This document shows, piece by piece, positions 24,753 through 36,045 of a stretch of DNA of 64,000 nt. Under the pieces are notes generated by a model. The model saw nothing but the letters and a program-made list of their open reading frames with translations, searched no databases and was not told where the DNA came from. The stretch is taken from NCBI GenBank assembly GCA_949316495.1, contig OX439005.1, positions 25,894,217-25,958,216 on the forward strand, in the 5' to 3' direction. Position 1 is the first letter of the stretch; each line of letters starts with the position of its first letter. The stretch is from Amphiduros pacificus (taxonomy: Eukaryota; Annelida; Polychaeta; Phyllodocida; Hesionidae). The position numbers were made by a program, and so were the translations under genes.

Positions 24753-27700
24753 CTGTGAAAATGAAAACATGAAATGATTAGGAAAATATGAATGACTTAA
24801 AAAATGGTTGGTCAAGGGAGTGATTGGTTTTATTTTTGACTGACACTTAATAATGTGCCTGATACATTAACTCTTTATTGAATTTAACTGTGAATTTTTA
24901 TTTAATAATTCTTATGTACAGCTTTCTTGAATTGATTTTATAAAGATGAGCAGTTGACATTTGGGGCTACAGAAGTAGAGAGCACAGATTGGACAGAACA
25001 GCAATGAAGTCATGTGCATCACTGAAGCCTTGCTTCAGAAGGTCATATTTCATGTTGTCGAGGTCACATTTCATGTCAGTTTGACATCACATCATGTCAT
25101 GCTCTTCACCTTTGTTAAGATGTCAACCATAAAAGGTTTCATGTGGCAGCCACTTTTAGCTCTGACAAAGACATTGAAAGCAAAGGTCACATGAAGGTCA
25201 AGACTTGGCGAGACTACATGATACTTCAATGCTCTGAGCAAGTAGGACATGCACATGAATGGTTGGACTAATCATGGCTCAATATTACCCCTTATATGAC
25301 AGAGACATGTAGCATTACCATATTATTCCAAGAAAACACTTCATATATTGACCACATCTTTTAAACACCCAATACACATTTTTATTAAAAATGGTGTTTG
25401 AAAAAAGGCAAAACTCAATCATCTTTCACAGTATGTTCTATCTTCTGAAAACTCAACACATTTTTATAGATGGAGAAATAAATCCTGCCCTAATTTAAAT
25501 TCCAATCCCATACTATTAATATACAAAAGATATGTCATCTCTTACCCCTGCCTGCAACTTCAATTCCCCTTTTTACTCTATATATATATGTGAAACCAAA
25601 TTGTGCCATTGCATCACAAGAACTGAATTAAGCAATTATTATTTTTCATTGCTATATAAAAGACTGTCATATTTAACTCCTGACTACAGAATCTAAGCCA
25701 CCTCTTTAATAATAGTAAGTCTCCCAGATTGGCAAATCTATAGAAATAAAAAAGAAACATCTACTTTAATGTGAAATAAAATCCAGCAAACAAACATTCA
25801 ATATAAATCTTTTGACTGATGTAAAACACATGTTTGTGGTTTTTATTTCTTTTCCTTTTTTTTTCTTCAGAGAATAAATAATACTTTCCTGCAATTATGA
25901 CAAGGTATCATATTGTTTGCGTCTGATATTTATCACACGGTTCATATTCAAAATTTTTTATGACCTTGATATTTATTACAACATATAACATATTTTGTCA
26001 AAATTATGACATTTATTGTAATTTATAATATAAAGTATAATACATTTTATATTATATATTTCCCTTAATATTTATGTCTTTCCATTCCTGTCCAACTTTA
26101 TTATATGTTGTTGTGCACATTAACAGAACAATTAACAACCTATGAGTGGTGGTGGGCATCTTCGTCACTTGGCCATCTCCACAGTTATAATGAATGATTA
26201 ACATATAATATAAACAAAAACAAAAAAAAAAGAATTTAAGAATCACTAGTACAAGTTCAAATGATACAAATCCTCAGAAAAAAAATACAAAGGGTCAAAC
26301 AATTTTACACTTGCCATTTTAACTTTGAGACTTTAACACATTAGAAATACTAGGCACTGAACTCGTAAAGGTGCAATACTTGAACCCAAGCTCGGTCAGC
26401 CAAGGTCACAAAGTGATGGATGTGACAATGCTGGTAATTAAACCTAGAATCTGATGACCTTGTGAGGTCGTTGAAGGAGGAAGGTCGTCAATGATATACT
26501 GTGCTGGGTGATAAATGAAGAAAGCTCAATCTACTTTAATTTTGCTGCGATTCAAGATCCCTTTTTATTTCCAACATACGATCCCCATAATATGATAGTC
26601 GGACGACATTAACGATGTCTGCAATGACACGCATCTCACGAGCCAGGAATGCATAGAGACACAAGCATTTGCCAAACTATCTGGGACTTTCTGTGTGTAA
26701 TTATCATAAATTAGAACGTGAGAAGTATTGGTGAATCATTTTCTTTTCTATTCTGATCAGTAAGTTATCCATCTGTATTATAAATATATTCAGTTTCTAC
26801 ACTAATGATACTTTCATTATTTGCAATTCATTCCTAAGGACCAACAAAATTAGGTTTATGACCCAGAAAATGGCATAAAATCGTTTCCACCAATGCAAAC
26901 ATTGTGCTGGACATTTAGCAACAAAAACTCCATTGAAATAAATGACAAAGCACGACAAACAGAGACTACAATTATTCCAAAATTAGTATAAAGTATACAT
27001 CACAATTTGTGACACATCAAACTGATTTATTTTACAGAGCAATTCACTAAACGTAATGGTTTGCATATACTCGGACAATGGCGAAACACCTGCACATTCA
27101 GTAATCTAAAAATGATTGTGAATGATGACAATATTGTGTGGAATTTAACATCTCCTCTCTACTGACACTTATTGATCAATGATATATGCCCTCTAGCCCA
27201 AAGACAAACTTTCTATCACAAAAATAGTTTGTTAGGTAGGATAGACTATGTTTGAGAAAGTTTAATTTAAAAAATAAAAAAAAATGCAATATAATGTAAA
27301 AAGAAAAAAACGGTGTTAAATGTGATAATGGTATGATCGGGCTTAAGTACTTAGCTGTAAACCATGGAATGTTATAAATCCTTGAATGGGTCGACAATAT
27401 TTGGTCTTATTTTGACATTCTGTAAATTATTATGAAAAATATGGTACATAATAAGGTAGATAATATGTTGGGCCTTTGACCCTGCTCTCATTCATCCCCT
27501 CTCCAATCCCCATCAAGCCTCACGCTTCCCTCATGTCAGTTCTGTTCAGAATAAAATTGTCTTCATGCAAAACATTCTACAGAGTCTTGTTAAAACATTG
27601 ATACAGAAGAGTTGTAGGCCCTGCATGAGAACTTAACAGCACCTGCATCATCACCTGCATCAATGCCTGCATTACATAAAATAAAGAGATAGCATTCTGT

Positions 27701-29049
27701 AAAAACAATATATAAAATATATATCCTTTTCTTTTTACTATCTATATATTATGTTGGCGTTCACACACTTTGGCAATTTCTGTAATATATGTGAGGCAAT
27801 AATCTGTGTCTAATCTATGATTAATGTCCTCACTTTAATTTCAGGTCACTAAGTTACTATAGTTACTTTTATGTTGAAAACAAACTGTCTGGTTCGACGA
27901 CCAATCAGCAGCAAGCTTGACCAGACCCGATTCTGCACCAAGTACAAGTAATCACGCTTTTATATATTTCTCAAAAATGACTCAATGAAACTTTATGACA
28001 AAAAAAATCAATAGAGAAGCTTAAAAAGTGATGAATGTTGATAAATTCACATCATTTCTGAAGCATCTAACTATTTAGGCAATTCTACTGCCTGACAGCA
28101 GTCAGGAAGCAGTCAGAACTGTGATCATTTGACTCATTTCTTTACCAAATATCACATGAATGGAAAGAGTTGGCATTGTATAGTAATATGATCATCTGTG
28201 TAAATTTACGGCAATGAGTCACCTGAGGTCATTTTTTCAAGATGATATCATTGCTCCTATTTCAAATTTGAAGACAGGTTGCAAATAAAACGTCATGTTT
28301 GTTGAATATGTCATTGTAAAAGCATAAAAATGTCAATCTATTAAGTAGTTGAAGTATTTATAGTCAATAAATAGTTGGAGAAACAAGTTTATAAAGAATC
28401 ATTCAACTTTAATAATACCTCTACTAGGTATATAAACATGTCTCCTATATCTTCTGTGTATTGACAACATGCGCCCCATCTACACAAATATGCCATCCAC
28501 AACAAATGCAGATTAAACATGACAAAGTCATTTGTGATAACAGGAGCCAAGCTGTGAAAGCATTTAAAAACATCATGGATGAAAGTTGGTCGCAAAATTG
28601 CCCTAAGTGCCTAATGCTTATTGGATATCTACCTTTATTTGCTCTTCAAATAATTTCTATTTTAATTTAAGGAAGTTTCTGGAACAATCTTGTAGCATTT
28701 TTCAGTTTCATTTTTCATCTTTCTTCTGTCAAGCACATTTATAAGCAGTGTTGAAAGTTTAGGTTGTACACTTTTAATGTGGAGGAAAAACATGGAGTGT
28801 GGCTTCTGAAAATAAAATATGATTGATGGCTGAAGGAACCTTAAGACAATCTGACATGCGTGGTTCAAAACTTTGCTGATATTGCTGGTTGTTGGTGTCA
28901 CCTGAAATAAAGAGGACAATTTCTCAAGAGTGGGTCAATATATTTATGACTGGATGATCAAGTAAAGTGGTGTGTCTCCTGACAGGGACAAGGGCCTGCT
29001 GTGATTGCACACGTTCCATCTGAACTCGTCTGCCGCTTCCTCCCCTACT
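24753..29049. other. CRIM1-like first intron, unique part
   Basis: AT-rich. I searched the minus strand for the expected exon with a GC-x6-C-x-C-x5-C-x-N-P-F pattern and did not find it. A patch at 26560-26700 is higher in complexity and open in two minus-strand frames for about 47 codons each, without recognised similarity; it could be conserved non-coding DNA. Confidence 0.45.
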
Positions 29050-30130
29050 ATGGAGCATCCACACCAAGCTGCACCAGATGAGAATTTAGGCTGAGAAGTT
29101 AAGCAATTGACTTTCTGTAAACTGCTCATTCAATTGCAGCAATAACATCAGGCACCAGATTATTAAAGGGCACTGCACGGCACATGCAAGACTGAATGGC
29201 ACAGACGTCTGTAGGATATCTTAAATACGTCTAGATCATTGACAGACATATGTAGGATATCCTAAAGACATCTATATCATTTGACAGACGTCTGAAAGAT
29301 GTCCTAAAGACGTCTATGATATATCGCAGGGAGCCCGTGGGATCATCTGACGATGGTCTGTGAACACATGAAATAAGCGGGACACTGCCGGGACCCTGCC
29401 GTCTACTTTAAGATGATATTTGCTGATAAGACATCGGGGAAACACCGGCAACTTTTAAGTTGCAGCTAAAAGTTCCCGATGACCCGCCCGACTTCTTAAA
29501 GATGCCCAATTGTGGCCGATGATCTCCCGGTGCCCGCACGGCAATCTAAACTGCCTGCCGATTTTGTAAAAAATTACCATCGGCCGGGCATCTTTACTGA
29601 AATCAGCGCAAATGTGACTGAGGCATTAGCTGTGCCAGAGGAGAACATAGGCTGAGACGTAAACAACTGACTGCCCATAGACTGCTCATCCAATAGCAGC
29701 AGCCACACCAAGCTGTGCCAGAGGAAAACATAGGCTGAGACGTAAACAACTGACTGCCCATAGACTGCTCATCCAATAGCAGCAGCCACACCAAGCTGTG
29801 CCAGAGGAGAATATAGGCTGAGACGGGTGGCCTGCTGTTACTGACTGCCCATAGACTGCTCATCCAATAGCAACAGCCACATCAAGCTGTGCCAGAGGAG
29901 AACATAGGCTGAGACGTAAACTACTGACTGCCCATAGACTGCTCATCCAATAGCAATAGCCACACCAGGCTGTGCCAGAGGAGAACATAGGCTGAGACAT
30001 AAACTACTGACTGCCCATAGACTGCTCATCCAATAGCAACAGCCACACCAAGCTGTGCCAGAGGAGAACATAGGCTGAGACATAAACAACTGACTGCCCA
30101 TGGACTGCTCATTATTGACTGCCCATAAAA
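29050..30130. repeat. 83-bp minisatellite, about 7 units, interrupted by a GC-rich insertion
   Basis: The unit includes GAGGAGAACATAGGCTGAGA, CGTAAACAACTGACTGCCCA, TAGACTGCTCATCCAATAGC and the CCACACCAAGCTGTGCCA stretch. A first diverged copy lies at 29050-29150; five or six good copies run from 29637 to about 30110. The segment 29156-29625 between them is unrelated (separate entry). One unit, at about 29820, carries an extra GGGTGGCCTGCTGTTACT, the word that makes up the next array at 30425. Confidence 0.9.
29156..29625. mobile_element. GC-rich insertion, probable non-autonomous DNA element
   Basis: It separates the first diverged 83-bp unit from the rest and differs sharply in composition (GGGCACTGCACGGCAC, CCGGTGCCCGCACGGCAA, CATCGGCCGGGCATC). 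It contains three imperfect 41-bp repeats at about 29203-29325 (AGACGTCTGTAGGATATC and variants) and a near-palindrome around GCAACTTTTAAGTTGC. I could not define terminal inverted repeats or a target-site duplication by eye, so its class is an inference. Confidence 0.45.
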
Positions 30131-30169
30131 ACTGCTCATAGCTTGCTAAGTGGTAGCTTATTCTCCTTG

Positions 30170-31330
30170 ATATGAGGTCTACTGACACTGATGAGTAGTT
30201 ACTTTCTCTCATTAATGAGTAACACACTGTTACTGGTGGACAGTATACTGTCTTTGTGGGTGGCTTTCTGTTACTAGTTGCTAGTTGACCGTCATTGATG
30301 AGTAGCCTACCGTTATAGATGGGTCGCCCACTGTCAATATTTAGTAGTCCATGGTCACTATTTAGTTGTCCACTGCTATTGAAGAGTCAACCAGTGTCTT
30401 TGATTGGTAGTCCATTGTTTTTATTTGGTGGCCTACAGTTACTAATGGGTGGCCTGCTGTTACTAATGGGTGGCCTGCTGTTACTAATGGGTGGCCTGCT
30501 GTTACTAATGGGTGGCCTGCTGTAACTAATGGGTGGCCTGCTGTTACTAATGGGTAGCCTACTGTTACTAATGGGTGGCCTGTTGTTACTAAAGGGTGAT
30601 CTGTGGATACTAATGGTTGGCCTGCTGTTACTAATGGGTGGCCTGCTGTTCCTAATGGGTGGCCTGCTGTTATTAATGGGTGGCCTGCTGTTACTAATGG
30701 GTGGCCTGCTGTTACTAATGGGTGGCCTGCTGTTCCTAATGGGTGGCCTGCTGTTACTAATTGGTGGCCTGCTATTACTAATGAGTGGCCTACTGTTACT
30801 AATGGGTGGCCTGCTGTTACTAATGAGTGGCCTACTGTTACTAATGGGTGGCCTGCTGTTACTAATTGGTGGCCTGCTATTACTAATGAGTGGCCTGCTG
30901 TTACTAATGGGTGGCCTGCTGTTATTAATGGGTGGCCTGCTGTTCCTAATGGGTGGCCTGCTGTTACTAATGGGTGGCCTACTGTTACTAATGGGTGGCC
31001 TGCTGTTACTAATGGGTAGCCTACTGCTACTAATGGGTGGCCTGCTGTTACTAATGGGTGGCCTGCTGTCACTAATGGGTGGCCTGCTGTTACTAATGAG
31101 TAGCCTGCTGTTACTAATGGGTGGCCTGCTGTTACTAATGGGTGGCCTGCTGTTACTAATGGGTAGCCTACTGTTACTAATGGGTGGCCTGCTGTTACTA
31201 ATGGGTGGCCTGCTGTTACTAATGGGTAGCCTACTGTTACTAATGAGTGGCCTACTGTTACTAATGGGTAGCCTGCTGTTACTAATGGGTGGCCTACTGG
31301 TAGTCGACTGTCGCTGATTAGTAACCTAAA
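30170..31330. repeat. 21-bp minisatellite, about 42 core units plus decayed left edge
   Basis: The core unit is GGGTGGCCTGCTGTTACTAAT (30425-31305). Since 21 is divisible by three, three frames across the two strands stay open for 138-262 codons (for example GLLLLMG or GHPLVTA repeats). These have no start context or domain and are not genes. From about 30170 to 30425 the same word is present in degraded form (TGTTACTGGTGGAC, GTAGCCTACCGTTA), an old edge. Confidence 0.95.
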
Positions 31331-31870
31331 GTTTTTGAGGGGTCACTGATGATCCCGCATGAGCACAAAGTCACTGAAGAGACTGCATGAGCACACAGTG
31401 TCAATGGAACTGAAAAAAAATAAAAAAATAAAAAAGATGATAACAGACACCCAGTGTTTTATTTCTGTGTGGTCCATCTTTTAGGACATATTCTTGGTTT
31501 GGTAAACACATATATAACAGATGAGGTTCACGGTGCAGTATGACAGAGGAGAGCCTCAGACATAGGATCATAATGCCATTTCAAGATTTATCAATGTCTG
31601 GGCTTGTGCCCTGTAGAAAGTCAACCAAATTTGTATGATTGAACTTTTATATTGATCTGGGTGAGTGGAGTGTTGTAATCTTCAAAATGGACCATTCTTC
31701 TCATGGACATTTCTGTAAAAAGCATCCACAATTTTTTGATTGAATCTGCATGAGGTGCTGACCCATCTCCAACACATCCTCACTCATCAAAGTGGAAGCT
31801 GGCTTGAATTCATCAGACAGCCAATTAAAATGGGGTATGGACTATGACATTATATTTTGAGCACTTTGGT
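31331..31870. other. Intronic spacer
   Basis: Unique sequence between two minisatellites; nothing recognised. Confidence 0.5.
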
Positions 31871-32245
31871 AAAGGAAACTTTGATTACAGGAACCTTTGG
31901 TTGCAGGAGCCTTTGGTTGCAGGAGCCTTTGTTTGCAGGAACCTTTGGTTGCCTGAACCTTTGGTTGCAGGAAACTTTGATTACAGGAACCTTTGTTTGC
32001 AGGAACCTTTGGTTGCAGGAGACTTTGGTTGCAGGAACCTTTGGTTGCCTGAACCTTTGGTTGCAGGAACCTTTGGTTGCAGGAAACTTTGGTTGCAGGA
32101 AACTTTGGTTGCAGGAGCCTTTGGTTGCAGGAGCCTTTGGTTGCAGGAAACTTTGATTACAGGAACCTTTGTTTGCAGGAACCTTTGGTTGCAGGAACCT
32201 TTGGTTGCATGAACCTTTGGTTGTAACTTATGGTTGTAACCTTTG
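31871..32245. repeat. 16-bp minisatellite, about 23 units
   Basis: The unit is CAGGAACCTTTGGTTG with A/G and C/T variants (GGAGCC, GGAAAC, TTTGATTA). Frames rotate every unit, giving a 16-residue repeat on the plus strand for up to 122 codons; not a gene. Confidence 0.95.
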
Positions 32246-34180
32246 GTTGAATGATGATTTCTGAGTCACCCAAAGTAGTTTATTCTTAAGTAAATGGATG
32301 TAGTCACTACACTGCATGAATTAATGAATATGCTTCACCATATTCCATGACCATCCAACATTTCTTACATATTATGATGACTTTAAGCCTGGCATCTCAC
32401 CACACATCATGACCAGAAGCATAGCATCTCACCGCACATCAAGGATGTTAAGAATAACCTGTGTTATGGGTTTTCAATGGTTGGAATCAATATCATTCTG
32501 AGTGTGCCTGTCATAATATGTGCAGCTATGTTTTGTTTTTCAGTCAAACTGTACAAAAAGTATGGCAAGCCAAGACCTTTTCCTTTCAATAATTCTAGTT
32601 AACTTTCATTTTTTTCTATCATGTTACCTTACTCCAGCATCATGAATGCAACAGTATCAGGAAAAGATAGACATTTTTTTAGCTGCCTGTGAGTGTTTAT
32701 CTTTTTCTCTCGGTACACAAATGTTTTATGCAGCAAACATTTCTGGTACTTACGCCCATAGTATGACACCCATGTTTTGCTGACTGACCTGGTTCCCTGC
32801 TCCTCTGTTATGTAATCATATCAGTGTATCGGCAGGATGCCACCAGAGGGGGCCAACATCAGTAACTCCCCACCAGAGGGAGACAATATCGGTACCTCGC
32901 CACCAGAGGGAGACAACTACCCTATCACTAACTAGAACTACTTCACATGTGCAAAAAATGTTTGTTACTGATCCAACCATGTATTTCTACGATCTGAAAT
33001 TATTTTTGATGAACGTCCTTCAGGTTGAAATTCAGAGAAACAAACTGTTTGATTTTTATACTTTTGTTTAAATATTTTCAATTAAAACATGTCAAGGAAC
33101 TTCAGCAATCTTGATCTGAAAAAAATAATCCATTTGTGAGGTGAATTATACAATCATAAATATTTTGATTCAATGGGTAATGCCTTTCTTAACCATAATT
33201 TTCCTTTTAATATTTTGGCCTATGTTTTTGCCTAATCCACATGATACAAAATCCTTACTATGATCATGACAAGTCTTTCACATTATAGAAACGGCTGGAC
33301 AAGGAGACATCTGATCAGGTGGGGGATTGATTTCATCAACTAAATTATAATGGTTCCCCTATACATGAATTAATGTGTATTTTTGCCTGATTTCTCTGAA
33401 GGAAATAACATGCCATAATCAATTGTATGGATATTTCCTGGTACATTTTGATGGAGAATCAATTAAGTTTCCGGATACTGCTGTGGATATGGCTTCCCTT
33501 TTAAGGTATCTCTTTTCCCTATTTAATGTCATCTTGAACCACACATATATCACTTTGTGAGAGTTTATTTTTTATACACACTAAATTAATTGCATTTCCA
33601 ACGAAAATATTAGAAAGTTGATGTTGGTCTTTAAAAGCTTTAACTAAAGCACACCAAAATATAGGATTAGTTGATGGTGGTGAGTTATGTTACATCTCAT
33701 CAACAGCACACTGCGACTGAAAACATATCTCACGAACTTGATACCTTACATATAACGTGAATTTATGAAATAAGTTGAGCCCTTCTACCCTTTCTACGCA
33801 TTTCTGGATGAGGTTGAGGAATGTTAATTTTTTTTATTGGATTTCCCACTGACAAGTTGTAAACATGGGGTGTATTGCACCGTGTGATGGACAGCTCGGC
33901 GGGTGACATATGACAGTTACTTGTCCACATGGCTGCCTGGCTGTGCTGAGGGTGGGGTACTAGCAGCTACCCTGGTGGGGTTATGTTTCACTCATCTGCC
34001 ACTGAACATCACACCATCCCCCTTACCTTGTGCAACGTTCACACATGTCATTAACAGGTATATGTATATACAAAAGTAAACGTGGCAAATTTAGACCTCC
34101 ATTTTTTATATTGGCTGAGGTTGTCATTCACAGCTACCAAACAAGAATTGTGGTTTTCATCGCAGGGGCTATGGCTCTGG
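32246..34180. other. CRIM1-like first intron, mostly unique
   Basis: Contains the triplicated CCACCAGAGGG segment at 32840. A GC-richer patch at 33870-34050 is open on the plus strand for about 65 codons and has a donor-like CAAGGTAAGG on the minus strand; no known protein similarity is visible. Confidence 0.45.
32840..32925 (+). repeat. Three 30-bp repeats each headed by a CTCF-like half motif
   Basis: Three tandem units start CCACCAGAGGG and continue GGCCAACATCAGTAACTCC, AGACAATATCGGTACCTCG and AGACAACTAC. The shared head resembles the CCACCAGRKGG part of the CTCF core but lacks the full motif. They stand in otherwise unique intronic DNA. Confidence 0.8.
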
Positions 34181-35465
34181 TGGTTTTTGTTTGTTGTGGA
34201 ATATAATAGATTGTTTGTGTGTTGTGGACTATACCTGATTGTTTATATGTGTTGTTGTCTAAGGTTGGTTATTTAATTGTTTTGTAGATTAGATTGTGGT
34301 CTGCTGTGGACTATGGTTGGTTGTTTACATGTGTTGGGGACTATGGCTGATTGTTTGTCTGTGTGTTGTGGACAATGGCTGATTGTCTGTCTGTGTGTTG
34401 TGGACTATGTTATTGTTTTTGTGTTATGTACTATGGCTGATAGTGTGCGTTATGAACTATGGCTGATAGTGTGCGTTATGGACTATGGCTGATTGTTTGT
34501 GTTATGGACTATGGCTGATTGTTTGTCTGTGTGTTGTGGACAATGGCTGATTGTCTGTCTGTGTGTTGTGGACTATGTTATTGTTTTTGTGTTATGTACT
34601 ATGGCTGATAGTGTGCGTTATGGACTATGGCTGATTGTTTGTGTTATGGGCTATGGCTGATTGTTTTTGTATGTATGGACTATGGCTGATTGTGTTGTGG
34701 ACTATGTTATTGTTTTTGTGTTATGGACTATGGCTGATAGTGTGCGTTATGAACTATGGCTGATAGTGTGCGTTATGGACTATGGCTGATAGTGTGCGTT
34801 ATGGACTATGGCTGATTGTTTGTGTTATGGACTATGGCTGATTGTTTGTCTGTGTGTTGTGGACAATGGCTGATTGTCTGTCTGTGTGTTGTGGACTATG
34901 TTATTGTTTTTGTGTTATGGACTATGGCTGATAGTGTGCATTATGGACTATGGCTGATAGTGTGTGTTATGGACTATGGCTGATAGTGTGCGTTGTGGAC
35001 TATGGCTGATTGTTTGTGTTATGGACTATGGCTGATTGTTTGTGTTATGGGCTATGGTTGATTGTTTGTGTGTGTTATGGACTATGGTTGATTGTCTGAG
35101 TGTGTGTTATGGACTATGGTTAATCGTTAGAGTGTGTGTCATGGACTATGGTTGATTGTGTGTGTGTTGCGGATTATGGCTGATTGTTTGGGTGTGTGTT
35201 ATGGACTATGGCTGATTGTTTGTGTGTGTGTTATGGACTATGGCTGATTGTTTGTGTGTGTGTTGTGGACTATGGCTGATTGTTTGTGTGTGTGTTATGG
35301 ACTATGGCTGATTGTGTGTGTTATGGACTATGGCTGATTGTGTGTGTTATGGACTATGGCTGATTGTTTGTGTGTGCATTATGGACTATGGCTGATTGTG
35401 TGTGTTATGGACTATGGCTGATTGTGTGTGTTATGGACTATGGCTGATTGTTTTTGTCTCTCATG
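34181..35465. repeat. Variable 24-32-bp GT-rich minisatellite, about 45 units
   Basis: Units centre on GTTATGGACTATGGCTGATTG followed by a variable TTTGTGTGTG tail, so unit length drifts. A longer block starting GTCTGTGTGTTGTGGACAAT and ending in the TAGTGTGCGTTATG word recurs near 34357, 34525 and 34850. The tail is almost pure TG alternation in places. Several short plus-strand frames across it are artefacts. Confidence 0.9.
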
Positions 35466-35689
35466 GACAATGTTCCTCATTGTGGTTGTCTGATCCCATA
35501 ATTTATTATATGCTAACTGATCCTTATAATAGAGTATCATCTAATACTATCTTATCTTTAAAGAGACTTAAGAGTTAAAATGCATTTTTTATGAGTGAAA
35601 ATTAGGAATTTTACAGCACCCAGATCCTGCACACTTGGCTGACCAGGATGAGTAGACACATTTTTTGTTGGCAAATTCACACACCTTCA

Positions 35690-36045
35690 GAGTTGTTTAT
35701 GCACCAGGCAAAATGAACCTGATGTTCAGATATGTCCTTGATTGTAACAAGCATCATAACGGAGGCTGGATCAAATACCGACAATTGAAAGCAGCAATAA
35801 ATATGATGCTCAGGTATGTGACTGATTGTAAAAAAATCATCATTGGGGTCGCTGGATTGTATAAAAATACAGACAATTGAAAGCAACATTCACAGCAAAT
35901 TAGCGCAATACTCAGATATTTCACTGATTATATCAGGCAACATACTCACAGACAATAACCTCAACATATAATACAAGGAGTCTCAAAATGCCCATAGAAA
36001 ATAACAACTTCCATATACAAGGTGTCCCAAAATGCTCATAGACCA
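35690..36045. repeat. Old imperfect repeats
   Basis: Three diverged copies of a roughly 105-bp phrase (ATGTTCAGATATGTCCTTGA, ATGCTCAGGTATGTGACTGA, ATACTCAGATATTTCACTGA) with CGACAATTGAAAGCA at a fixed distance in the first two. They are followed by two copies of a 40-bp phrase containing CAAAATGCYCATAGA at about 35985 and 36029. Divergence suggests an old array no longer being homogenised. Confidence 0.65.

Noticed and set aside
24342-24815. 157-codon minus-strand frame across the second CRIM1-like exon
   Set aside because: Wrong register; the correct frame gives twelve conserved cysteines between a proper acceptor and donor.
30319-31317. Leucine/methionine- and glycine-rich frames as a membrane protein
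   Set aside because: Artefact of the 21-bp repeat; equally long frames run on the opposite strand.
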